From assembly GCA_023432845.1 (NCBI GenBank), contig JAEZEY010000450.1:1-9572 (forward strand): 9,572 nucleotides of DNA. The letters run 5' to 3'. This DNA is from Pseudomonadota bacterium. Lineage in GTDB: Bacteria > Pseudomonadota > Alphaproteobacteria > Rhizobiales > Xanthobacteraceae. Under the pieces are notes generated by a model. It saw only the letters and a list, made by a program, of their open reading frames with translations, was not told where the DNA came from and did not search any database. The position numbers were made by a program, and so were the translations under genes. Below, piece after piece: positions 1 to 5,816 of the stretch; within the stretch, counting starts at the first letter, position 1, and each line of letters opens with the position of its first letter.

Positions 1-16
1 GCCCGCTTTCGCGGGC
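1..16 (-). terminator. Stem-loop downstream of the AraC gene, possible terminator
   Basis: Perfect 6-bp inverted repeat GCCCGC/GCGGGC around a 4-nt loop. Read on the minus strand the loop is GAAA, a stable GNRA-type tetraloop, and the hairpin lies about 40 nt past the stop codon of the minus-strand AraC gene. That position fits an intrinsic terminator for that gene. The T-tract that would confirm it would fall beyond the window edge, and no T-run follows on the + strand, so the call is tentative. Confidence 0.4.
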
Positions 17-56
17 GATCCAGGAGGGGCACGATTCAATTCAAAGCTATGATGTC

Positions 57-881
57 TTAAGCGGCTCGTCTGCGGCCACGATAATCGCCCGGCGTGACGC
101 CGATCGTGCGGCGGAAGCGGCGGTTGAAGGTCGACAGGTCGTTGAAGCCGCAATCGAAGGCGATTGTCGCGATCTGCTCGTCGCTGGCGCGCAGCCGCAC
201 GGCCGCGCGATACAGCCTTGTGCGCAGGATGAACTGATGCGGCGTAACGCCGGTGACCTGCCGGAACGTGCGCAGGAAATGATAGGGGCTCATCGCGGCC
301 ACGCGTGCCAGCGCAGCGATGCCGAGTTTGCGCTCGGCATTGACTTCGATGTGACGCACCGCCGCCGTGATGCGACGCTCGTCCTGGGCGCTGGGCGCGC
401 GGCGGCGGCCAAGCGGCGTCAGCACTGCTGCGACCGCGGCGGCGAGGCGCATGCGGATTTCATCGAAAGCCTCAGTATCGCCGTCGTCGTGCGCGGCTTG
501 CGCCTCGGCGAGCACGCCGACGAGTTGCGGCAGCGGCGGCAGGCTTGCGCGTGACAGAGCGATGCTGCGCGCGCCGGCGGTCTCGGCGACGGCTTCTTCG
601 TAACATTGCGGCGTCATGTGAAAGGCGAGGCAGCGGTCGCCGATGGCATGCTCATGGCCGCACTGATAACAGGCGCCGGCATTGCCGAGCAGCAGCGCGC
701 CGGGCACCAGCACGGCGGAACCCTGGCGCGTGCGATACTGAAAGCTGCCGCGCATCACCGCCGCGATCGAGACGCCGTTATGCTGTTCCTCGAACGGCCG
801 GTCGCGGGGGCCGCTGCCGCAGACGACATTCGCCACCTGCCAGCCCGGGCCCGACGCCACGATGGTCGATTTCACTGCCAT
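57..881 (-). CDS. AraC-family transcriptional regulator
   Basis: A 274-residue DNA-binding regulator of the AraC/XylS family. The C-terminal third (about residues 168-270) carries the two helix-turn-helix units: the first around residues 186-208 (LARVAAMSPYHFLRTF), the second around 236-258, ending in the family signature GFNDLSTFNRRFRRTIGVTP. The N-terminal part (about 1-110) looks like a cupin-type sensing domain and has an unusual Cys/His cluster at residues 72-84 (CYQCGHEHAIGDRC) plus C21 and C93, which could bind a metal or respond to redox state; that is inference. The ATG at 881 begins MAVKSTIVAS and has no good Shine-Dalgarno sequence, so initiation may be weak or leaderless. The gene diverges from the small protein gene at 1017 across a 135-bp gap, the usual arrangement of an AraC regulator and its target. 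The effector is unknown. Confidence 0.9.
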   Translation of the reverse strand: MAVKSTIVASGPGWQVANVVCGSGPRDRPFEEQHNGVSIAAVMRGSFQYRTRQGSAVLVPGALLLGNAGACYQCGHEHAIGDRCLAFHMTPQCYEEAVAETAGARSIALSRASLPPLPQLVGVLAEAQAAHDDGDTEAFDEIRMRLAAAVAAVLTPLGRRRAPSAQDERRITAAVRHIEVNAERKLGIAALARVAAMSPYHFLRTFRQVTGVTPHQFILRTRLYRAAVRLRASDEQIATIAFDCGFNDLSTFNRRFRRTIGVTPGDYRGRRRAA

Positions 882-1016
882 TACATCAATTTAGCGCGGA
901 TCGCGTCGCGCGAAAACTGCTGCTTCCGGCCAACGAACGATTTGAACCTTAGCAATTTTTCCCAAGCGCCCGTGCTCTTGCCCCTCTATCTGAGCCGAAA
1001 AAGCAGGAGCGCCACG
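882..1016. promoter_or_regulatory. Divergent intergenic region between the AraC gene and the small protein gene
   Basis: This 135-bp gap must contain the promoters of both divergent genes and is the obvious place for an AraC operator. An AT-richer block lies at about 941-962. I could not find a convincing -35/-10 pair in either direction, nor a clear direct repeat that would mark AraC half-sites. A TAAATT hexamer on the minus strand ends 6 nt before the AraC start and could be a -10 for a leaderless message, but its -35 is poor. A good ribosome binding site for the rightward gene (AGGAG, 1005-1009) lies 7 nt before its ATG. Confidence 0.35.
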
Positions 1017-1514
1017 ATGGTTTATTCGTCTTCGGGTTTCGTGAATACGCTGGTGTCGCCAGGGCCGGCGGCCGATCGCGCCGACAAGATGGCGCTCTAT
1101 GGCCGTTTCATCGGCGACTGGGAATTCGACGCGCTGGTTCACAAGGATGACGGCAACGAGCATCGCGGTCGCGGTGAGATCCATTTCGCCTGGGCGCTTG
1201 ACGGTCGCGCCATTCAGGACGTCTGGATCCTGCCGGGCCTGTTTTACGGCACCACCTTGCGCGCGTACGATCCCGGTCTCGATGCTTGGCACATTCTCTG
1301 GAACGATCCGCTCAAGCAGTACTACACGCGGCAACTCGGCCGCGCGCAGGGCGATCGCATCGTGCAGATCGGTGACTTGGGCGACGGCGTTCATCTGCGC
1401 TGGTCGTTCAGCGACATCGCGCCGGATTCCTTCCGCTGGCGTGGCGAGCGGTCGATGGATGCCGGCGCGACGTGGCAGTTGCAGGCGGACTTCCGCGCCC
1501 GCCGCGCGAACTGA
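1017..1514 (+). CDS. Conserved hypothetical protein, probably calycin/DUF1579-like
   Basis: A 165-residue soluble protein without signal peptide or membrane segment. I cannot assign a function. The sequence is rich in alternating, aromatic-containing strands: GRFIGDWEFD (29-38), GEIHFAWALDGRAIQDVW (53-70), GTTLRAYDPGLDAWHILW (78-95) and a C-terminal RWSFSD...FRWRGERSMD (128-148). An early G-D-W motif followed by such strands is typical of small ligand-binding beta-barrels of the calycin type, including DUF1579-like proteins; the assignment is by pattern only. The ATG at 1017 is chosen because an AGGAG sits 7 nt upstream; the frame stays open further upstream only over the antisense of the AraC gene. 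It is divergent from that AraC gene and may be its target. Its stop lies 22 nt from the convergent amidase stop, with no clear terminator between them. Confidence 0.8.
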   Translation: MVYSSSGFVNTLVSPGPAADRADKMALYGRFIGDWEFDALVHKDDGNEHRGRGEIHFAWALDGRAIQDVWILPGLFYGTTLRAYDPGLDAWHILWNDPLKQYYTRQLGRAQGDRIVQIGDLGDGVHLRWSFSDIAPDSFRWRGERSMDAGATWQLQADFRARRAN

Positions 1515-1536
1515 GGAGATTGCGGGGGGTGATCGG

Positions 1537-2310
1537 TCAGCCCAGCGGCGCCGGCCGCGTCTCGATCAGCCGGCCGAGCGTCAGCATGGTCGAAGGATCC
1601 GCGATGCCGTCGACCCGCGCCGGGCGGAAGTGGCGCTGGAACGCGGCGACCACGTCGACCGTCTTGTCATCGTAAACGCCGTTATCGTCGAGGCCGTAGC
1701 CGTAGAGCCGGAAGGCGCGCTGCAGGCGGGTGACGAGCTCGCCGCTGTCGCCGGGACGCAATGTCGTGCCCTCGACGTCGAGCTCCGCCGGCCGCACCCA
1801 GTGGCCGACGCCGGAGTTGTGCAACAGTTCCCAGGGGAACTTTTCGCCCGGATCCATCTTGCGCGACGGCGCGACGTCGGAGTGGGCAAGCACCCGGTCC
1901 GGGCTGATCGGCCCGCGCCGGGTCAGGATCGACTTGCACAGTGCGATCACCGCCGCGGTCTGGCGCAGCGGGAAATCCGCGTAGCCGAATTCATGACCGG
2001 GGTTCACGATTTCGATGCCGATGGAGCAGGAGTTGATGTCCGTCTCCCCCGCCCAGGACGACACGCCGGCGTGCCAGGCACGCAGGCTTTCCGGCACGCA
2101 TTGAAAGACCCGGCCGTCCTCGAACACGACATAGTGCGACGACACCTTGGACTCGGCCGAGGTGAGGCGGGCGAGCGCCGCCTCGCCGGTCGGCATGCCG
2201 GTGTAATGCAGCAGGATGAGGTCGGGCAGGCGGCCGTCGGCGCGCGCGTCGAAATTCGGCGACGGCAGGACGTCAGCGACGATAAAGGAGTCGGGCTGGA
2301 ATACGGTCAT
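1537..2310 (-). CDS. N-acetylmuramoyl-L-alanine amidase, AmpD/AmiD type with peptidoglycan-binding domain
   Basis: A 257-residue zinc amidase that cleaves the bond between MurNAc and the L-Ala of the stem peptide. The Amidase_2 fold spans about residues 25-165. Likely zinc ligands are H35 (LILLHYTG), H143 (LAHSDVAPSRKMDPG) and D153, with catalytic E100 (SIGIE) and K151; the H-x9-D spacing and the K two residues before D match E. coli AmiD. Residues 187-250 form a PG_binding_1-type domain (GDSGELVTRLQRAF ... GVYDDKTVDVVAAFQ). The N-terminus MTVFQPDSFI has no signal peptide or lipobox, unlike the outer-membrane lipoprotein AmiD, so a cytoplasmic AmpD-like recycling role is plausible. The ATG at 2310 is preferred, with an AGG 6 nt upstream; a TTG at 2355 in the same frame is a weaker alternative. 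It diverges from the dcw operon. Confidence 0.92.
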   Translation of the reverse strand: MTVFQPDSFIVADVLPSPNFDARADGRLPDLILLHYTGMPTGEAALARLTSAESKVSSHYVVFEDGRVFQCVPESLRAWHAGVSSWAGETDINSCSIGIEIVNPGHEFGYADFPLRQTAAVIALCKSILTRRGPISPDRVLAHSDVAPSRKMDPGEKFPWELLHNSGVGHWVRPAELDVEGTTLRPGDSGELVTRLQRAFRLYGYGLDDNGVYDDKTVDVVAAFQRHFRPARVDGIADPSTMLTLGRLIETRPAPLG

Positions 2311-2664
2311 TGCCAGCCTGCAACCAAGTGTTGATTTAGCATCGATTCGCAACAATTAACGTGTGCCGGACGGGAAATCGAGCCGCGCCCTTTTTTGGCC
2401 GCGGAATCGAAACAAATCCTTAAGTTTAAGAGCGGCTTAATGGAGCGTTCGCGCGCTGCGCCGTGGCCCTTAACGGGGTGGCGGGGCAGCGTCAATCCGT
2501 TACCGCTCAAGTCGCCAATGCCCACCGCAGCACTCTCACGGAGATCGGCCGCTTTCCGCCGCGACGGGGGGCCTGCTGGGCGCGAGGCGCGGCGGGACGC
2601 CGGCGGCTTTCGGCGCGCGCGGCGCGAGGGACGGCGGTTCGATGTCCGGAGACCGGGTTCAAAC
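2311..2664. promoter_or_regulatory. Intergenic regulatory region and leader upstream of the dcw operon
   Basis: A 354-bp gap between the divergent amidase and rsmH. Its left part (about 2321-2445) is AT-richer than the surroundings and should hold the promoters. A weak promoter-like pair TTGATT (2331-2336), 17 nt, AATTAA (2354-2359) points toward rsmH but matches consensus poorly. A T6 tract lies at 2391-2396 and a TTAA-N7-TTAA box at 2426-2440. From 2441 to 2664 the sequence is very GC-rich and would be a long untranslated leader if transcription starts near the box. I saw no mraZ, no RNase P RNA core and no riboswitch I recognise. The frame of rsmH is open from 2395, but the encoded stretch is Arg/Gly/Ala-rich and unlike the family. 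Confidence 0.6.
2426..2440. promoter_or_regulatory. Candidate CtrA-binding site (TTAA-N7-TTAA)
   Basis: Two TTAA half-sites (2426-2429 and 2437-2440) are separated by exactly 7 nt, the full consensus of the alphaproteobacterial cell-cycle regulator CtrA. A further TTAA lies at 2420-2423, and isolated TTAAC sequences at 2356-2360 and 2470-2474. The site is in the gap between the amidase and the dcw operon, where cell-cycle control of division genes would be expected. I could not place a -10 element at the proper distance, so direction and effect (activation or repression) are open. Confidence 0.5.
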
Positions 2665-3687
2665 ATGATGGCGCTCGGCGGTTCCGACACAGACGCGCCG
2701 CATATCCCGGTGCTCGGCCGTGAGGCGGTCGGGTTTCTCAACGTGCGCGATGGTGGCGTCTACATCGACGGCACCTTCGGCGCCGGCGGTTACACCCGGA
2801 TGATCCTCGACGCCGCGCCGGATGCGCGCGTTATCGGCATCGACCGCGACCAGAGCGCGGTGGCGCGCGGCGCCGATCTCGTCCAGCAAGCGGCCGGCCG
2901 GCTGACACTGGTCGAGGAGCGCTTTTCCCATCTAGATGACGTCGCCCGCGAATGTGGCGCGACGGAGGTGGACGGCATCGTTCTCGACATCGGCGTGTCG
3001 TCGATGCAGCTCGACGAAGCCGTGCGCGGCTTCTCGTTCCGCTTTGAAGGTCCGCTCGACATGCGCATGAGCGCGGAAGGTCCGAGCGCGGCCGATGTCG
3101 TGGCGACGGCGTCCGAGCGCGATCTTGCCGACATCATCTATCGCCTCGGCGAGGAACGCCATTCGCGCAGCGTCGCCCGCGCCATCGTCAAGGCGCGCGG
3201 CGAGACGCCGATCCGCACCACCGCGCAACTGGCGTCACTGGTGGCCTCGGTCGTCCGCGCCAAGCCGAACGACATTCATCCGGCGACGCGCACCTTCCAG
3301 GCGCTGCGCATCTTCGTCAATGACGAGCTCGGCGAACTCACGTCGGCGCTGCTGGCCGCCGAGCGCATCCTCAAACCGGGCGGCCGCCTTGCCGTGGTCT
3401 CGTTCCACTCCTTGGAAGATCGCATCGTCAAATCCTATCTCGCCTCGCGCGGCGAGACCCGCGCCGGCTCGCGCCACATGCCGGATGTCGCGCGCGAGCA
3501 GGCGCGCTTCGTGACGCTGACCAGGAAGCCGGTCGTCGCCGGCGATGAGGAAATCGCGCGCAACCCGCGTGCCCGTTCGGCAAAGCTCCGCGCCGCCGAG
3601 CGCACCGCCGCGCCGCCGCTCGATGACGGTCTCGACGATCTGCTGCCGCCGCTGCCGTCGCTCGACGAAGTGATGAGGGGCCGTTAG
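2665..3687 (+). CDS. rsmH: 16S rRNA (cytosine(1402)-N(4))-methyltransferase RsmH
   Basis: A 340-residue S-adenosylmethionine-dependent enzyme (formerly MraW) that N4-methylates C1402 in the decoding centre of 16S rRNA. Family landmarks are all present: HIPVLGREAV (13-22) near the N-terminus, the SAM-binding DGTFGAGGYT (35-44) and GIDRD (58-62), LDIGVSSMQLD (107-117), DMRM (132-135), HPATRTFQALRIFVN (205-219), VVSFHSLEDRIVK (244-256) and the C-terminal NPRARSAKLRAAER (300-313). An acidic, proline-containing tail follows. The ATG at 2665 (or the adjacent ATG at 2668) is chosen because homology begins a few residues later. The only Shine-Dalgarno-like GGAG (2648-2651) is 13 nt away, rather far. 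The same frame is open upstream to 2395 (ATGs at 2440 and 2518), but that Arg-rich stretch does not resemble the family. First gene of the cluster here, since mraZ is missing. Confidence 0.97.
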   Translation: MMALGGSDTDAPHIPVLGREAVGFLNVRDGGVYIDGTFGAGGYTRMILDAAPDARVIGIDRDQSAVARGADLVQQAAGRLTLVEERFSHLDDVARECGATEVDGIVLDIGVSSMQLDEAVRGFSFRFEGPLDMRMSAEGPSAADVVATASERDLADIIYRLGEERHSRSVARAIVKARGETPIRTTAQLASLVASVVRAKPNDIHPATRTFQALRIFVNDELGELTSALLAAERILKPGGRLAVVSFHSLEDRIVKSYLASRGETRAGSRHMPDVAREQARFVTLTRKPVVAGDEEIARNPRARSAKLRAAERTAAPPLDDGLDDLLPPLPSLDEVMRGR

Positions 3688-3690
3688 ACC

Positions 3691-4065
3691 GTGCGTATCC
3701 TCAACATTCTCGTCATTGCCGCGCTCGTCGTCGCCGCGGCCTATGTCTACAAGATCAAGTTCGACTCGACGCTGCAGGCCGAGCGCGTCGCTAAGCTGCG
3801 CCATGAACTGCGCCGCGAGCGCGACGCGGTCGCGGTGCTGCGCGCCGAGTGGGCCAAGCTGCAGACGCCGACGCGCATTCAGGGTCTCGCCGAACGTCAC
3901 CTCAATCTCAAGCCGGCGGTCTCGACCCAGTTCGCCGACTTCGACAGCCTGCCGATGCGTCCGACCCCGGTGCCGCCGCAGGAGGATCCGATCGCGTCGA
4001 TGATCGCGCCCGGCGCGCCGCACGAAACGACCGGCAGCATCGGTGTTCCGGGAGCGCGGCGATGA
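3691..4065 (+). CDS. ftsL: Cell division protein FtsL
   Basis: A 124-residue bitopic inner-membrane protein of the divisome. In the family it forms a complex with FtsB and FtsQ and helps activate septal peptidoglycan synthesis by FtsW and FtsI. It has a very short cytoplasmic end, one membrane helix (about residues 4-20, ILNILVIAALVVAAAYVY), a periplasmic coiled coil (about 27-60, charged heptads such as LRHELRRERDAVAVLRAEW) and the conserved patch RIQGLAERHLNLKP (62-75). A proline-rich tail of about 35 residues ends the protein. FtsL diverges strongly in sequence, so identification rests on size, topology and its place between rsmH and ftsI. The GTG at 3691 starts 3 nt after the rsmH stop; GAGGGG (3675-3680), inside the rsmH end, gives a good ribosome binding site 10 nt upstream. 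Confidence 0.92.
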   Translation: MRILNILVIAALVVAAAYVYKIKFDSTLQAERVAKLRHELRRERDAVAVLRAEWAKLQTPTRIQGLAERHLNLKPAVSTQFADFDSLPMRPTPVPPQEDPIASMIAPGAPHETTGSIGVPGARR

Positions 4066-5816
4066 CCGATGTCGGCTTCACCGCGCCGAAGAAGAAGGCG
4101 ACCGAGTCGCGCTGGCAGCGCGTGGTGCACAAGTTGCTGTACGGCGCCAATGTCGATCGCAACGTCAAGGCCAAGGCACGCATCGGTCTTGCCATCATCG
4201 CCTTCGTCGCGGTCTACGGCATCATCGCCGGCAAGCTCGTCATGTTCGCGCTCGTCAGCGAAGGCCATGGCGGCCGGCGCAGCGTGTCCCAGGACGCGAT
4301 CGCGACAGCGCGGCCGGACATCGTCGACCGTCACGGCGCCATCATCGCCACTGATGTCAAGATGCCGTCGCTATTCGCGGAACCGCGCCGACTCATCGAC
4401 GTCGATGAGGCGACCGAGATGCTCACCGCGGTGCTGCCGGATCTCGATGCCAAGGAATTGCGCGAGCGCCTGTCGTCGGGCCGCGGCTTCGCCTGGCTCA
4501 GGCGCGAGCTGACGCCGGCCCAGCAGCGCGAGATCCATCGCCTAGGGCTACCGGGCATCGGCTTTCTGACCGAGAACAAGCGCGTCTATCCGAATGGTCC
4601 GGTGGTGTCGCACCTGATCGGTCACGTCAATGTCGACAACCAGGGCATTGCCGGCATCGAGAAGTGGCTCGACGGGCAAGGACTGGCGGCGCTGCACATG
4701 GCCGGGCTCGCCACCGATCGCCTGCAGAAGCCGGTCGAGCTGGCGCTCGATCTGCGTGTGCAGTTCGCGCTGCGCGACGAACTCGCCAAGGCGCGCGACA
4801 AGTTCTCCGCCAAGGCGGCGGCGGGCCTGATGCTCAACGTCAATACCGGCGAGATCGTCGCCATGGCGTCGGAGCCGGACTATGACCCGAACAATCCGCG
4901 CGAGGCCAACGATCCGACACGCATCAACCGCCTGACCACCGGCGTCTATGAAATGGGTTCGACCTTCAAGGCGCTGACCATCGCCATGGGCCTCGACTCC
5001 GGCCGCATGGGTCTCACCACGACGTTCGACGCGCGCATGCCGCTGCGTTACGGCAAGTTCACGATCAACGACTACCATGCCCAGCGCCGCGTGCTGTCGA
5101 TTCCCGAGATCTTCACTTATTCGTCGAACATCGGCACGGCGCGGCTCGCGCTGTCGCTCGGCGTCGACTATCACAAGGCCTGGCTCAGGAAGATGGGCCA
5201 GCTCGACCGTCTGCGCACCGAACTGCCCGAGAGCGCCGAGCCGATCGTGCCGAAGCGCTGGGGCGAACTGAACACCGTGACCATCGCCTTCGGCCACGGC
5301 CTGTCGGTCGCACCGCTGCAGGCGGTCATGGGTGTCGCCGCCACGCTCAATGGCGGCCTGCTCATCCCGCCGACCTTCCTCAAGCGCAGCCCGGATGAGG
5401 CGCGCGCGCTGGCCAGGCAGGTGCTCAAGCCGGAAACCTCGGTCAAGATGCGCTATCTGATGCGCCTCAACGCCGAGATCGGCAGCGGCAAGACCGCGAA
5501 TGTCGACGGCTATTACATCGGCGGCAAGACCGGCACTGCGGAAAAGGTTATCAACGGCCGTTACTCCAAGACCAAGCTGCTCACCGATTTCATGGCTGTT
5601 TTGCCGGCGGACAAACCGCAGTATCTGTTGCTGATCATGCTGGACGAACCGCAGGCCACCAAGGAGACGCACGGCTACGCCACCGCCGGCTGGAACGCCG
5701 CGCCGACGGCGGCCAAGGTGATCGCGCGCGTTGCGCCGCTGCTCGACATCGCGCCGCGTTTCGATCTGCCGAAGGCCGAGCAGGCGATCCTCGTCAGCAA
5801 TCAGGTGGCGCGGTGA
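4062..5816 (+). CDS. ftsI: Peptidoglycan D,D-transpeptidase FtsI (PBP3)
   Basis: A 584-residue class B penicillin-binding protein that cross-links septal peptidoglycan in the periplasm; the target of several beta-lactams. A basic cytoplasmic N-terminus is followed by one membrane anchor (about residues 41-63). The PBP dimer/pedestal domain covers about 75-235, with the RPDIVDRHGAIIA (84-96) signature. The transpeptidase domain has all three active-site motifs: S300-T-F-K303 with nucleophile S300, S354-S-N356, and K489-T-G491 (GGKTGTAEK). Length equals the usual family size (E. coli 588). The start ATG at 4062 overlaps the ftsL stop by 4 nt and has GGGAG (4050-4054) 7 nt upstream, which indicates translational coupling. 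The frame is open further upstream inside ftsL, but the overlap and ribosome binding site settle the start. Confidence 0.98.
   Translation: MTDVGFTAPKKKATESRWQRVVHKLLYGANVDRNVKAKARIGLAIIAFVAVYGIIAGKLVMFALVSEGHGGRRSVSQDAIATARPDIVDRHGAIIATDVKMPSLFAEPRRLIDVDEATEMLTAVLPDLDAKELRERLSSGRGFAWLRRELTPAQQREIHRLGLPGIGFLTENKRVYPNGPVVSHLIGHVNVDNQGIAGIEKWLDGQGLAALHMAGLATDRLQKPVELALDLRVQFALRDELAKARDKFSAKAAAGLMLNVNTGEIVAMASEPDYDPNNPREANDPTRINRLTTGVYEMGSTFKALTIAMGLDSGRMGLTTTFDARMPLRYGKFTINDYHAQRRVLSIPEIFTYSSNIGTARLALSLGVDYHKAWLRKMGQLDRLRTELPESAEPIVPKRWGELNTVTIAFGHGLSVAPLQAVMGVAATLNGGLLIPPTFLKRSPDEARALARQVLKPETSVKMRYLMRLNAEIGSGKTANVDGYYIGGKTGTAEKVINGRYSKTKLLTDFMAVLPADKPQYLLLIMLDEPQATKETHGYATAGWNAAPTAAKVIARVAPLLDIAPRFDLPKAEQAILVSNQVAR

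Noticed and set aside
1099..2334. Long + strand open frame of 411 codons across the small protein gene and the amidase
   Set aside because: It overlaps two well-supported genes in other frames, has Arg/Ala-rich composition and shows no recognisable domain; it is a by-product of GC-rich coding sequence.
2391..2396. T6 tract as an intrinsic terminator on the + strand
   Set aside because: No stable GC-rich stem immediately precedes it on the + strand, and no + strand gene ends nearby.
2311..2664. Possible RNase P RNA or other structured RNA gene beside the dcw cluster
   Set aside because: The invariant core expected of bacterial RNase P RNA (GAGGAAAGTCC and the ACAGAA-type motif) is absent on both strands, and the gap is too short for the whole molecule plus promoters.
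4548..5672. Minus-strand open frame of 374 codons
   Set aside because: Lies wholly antisense to ftsI, whose active-site motifs are intact; no domain or ribosome binding site supports it.
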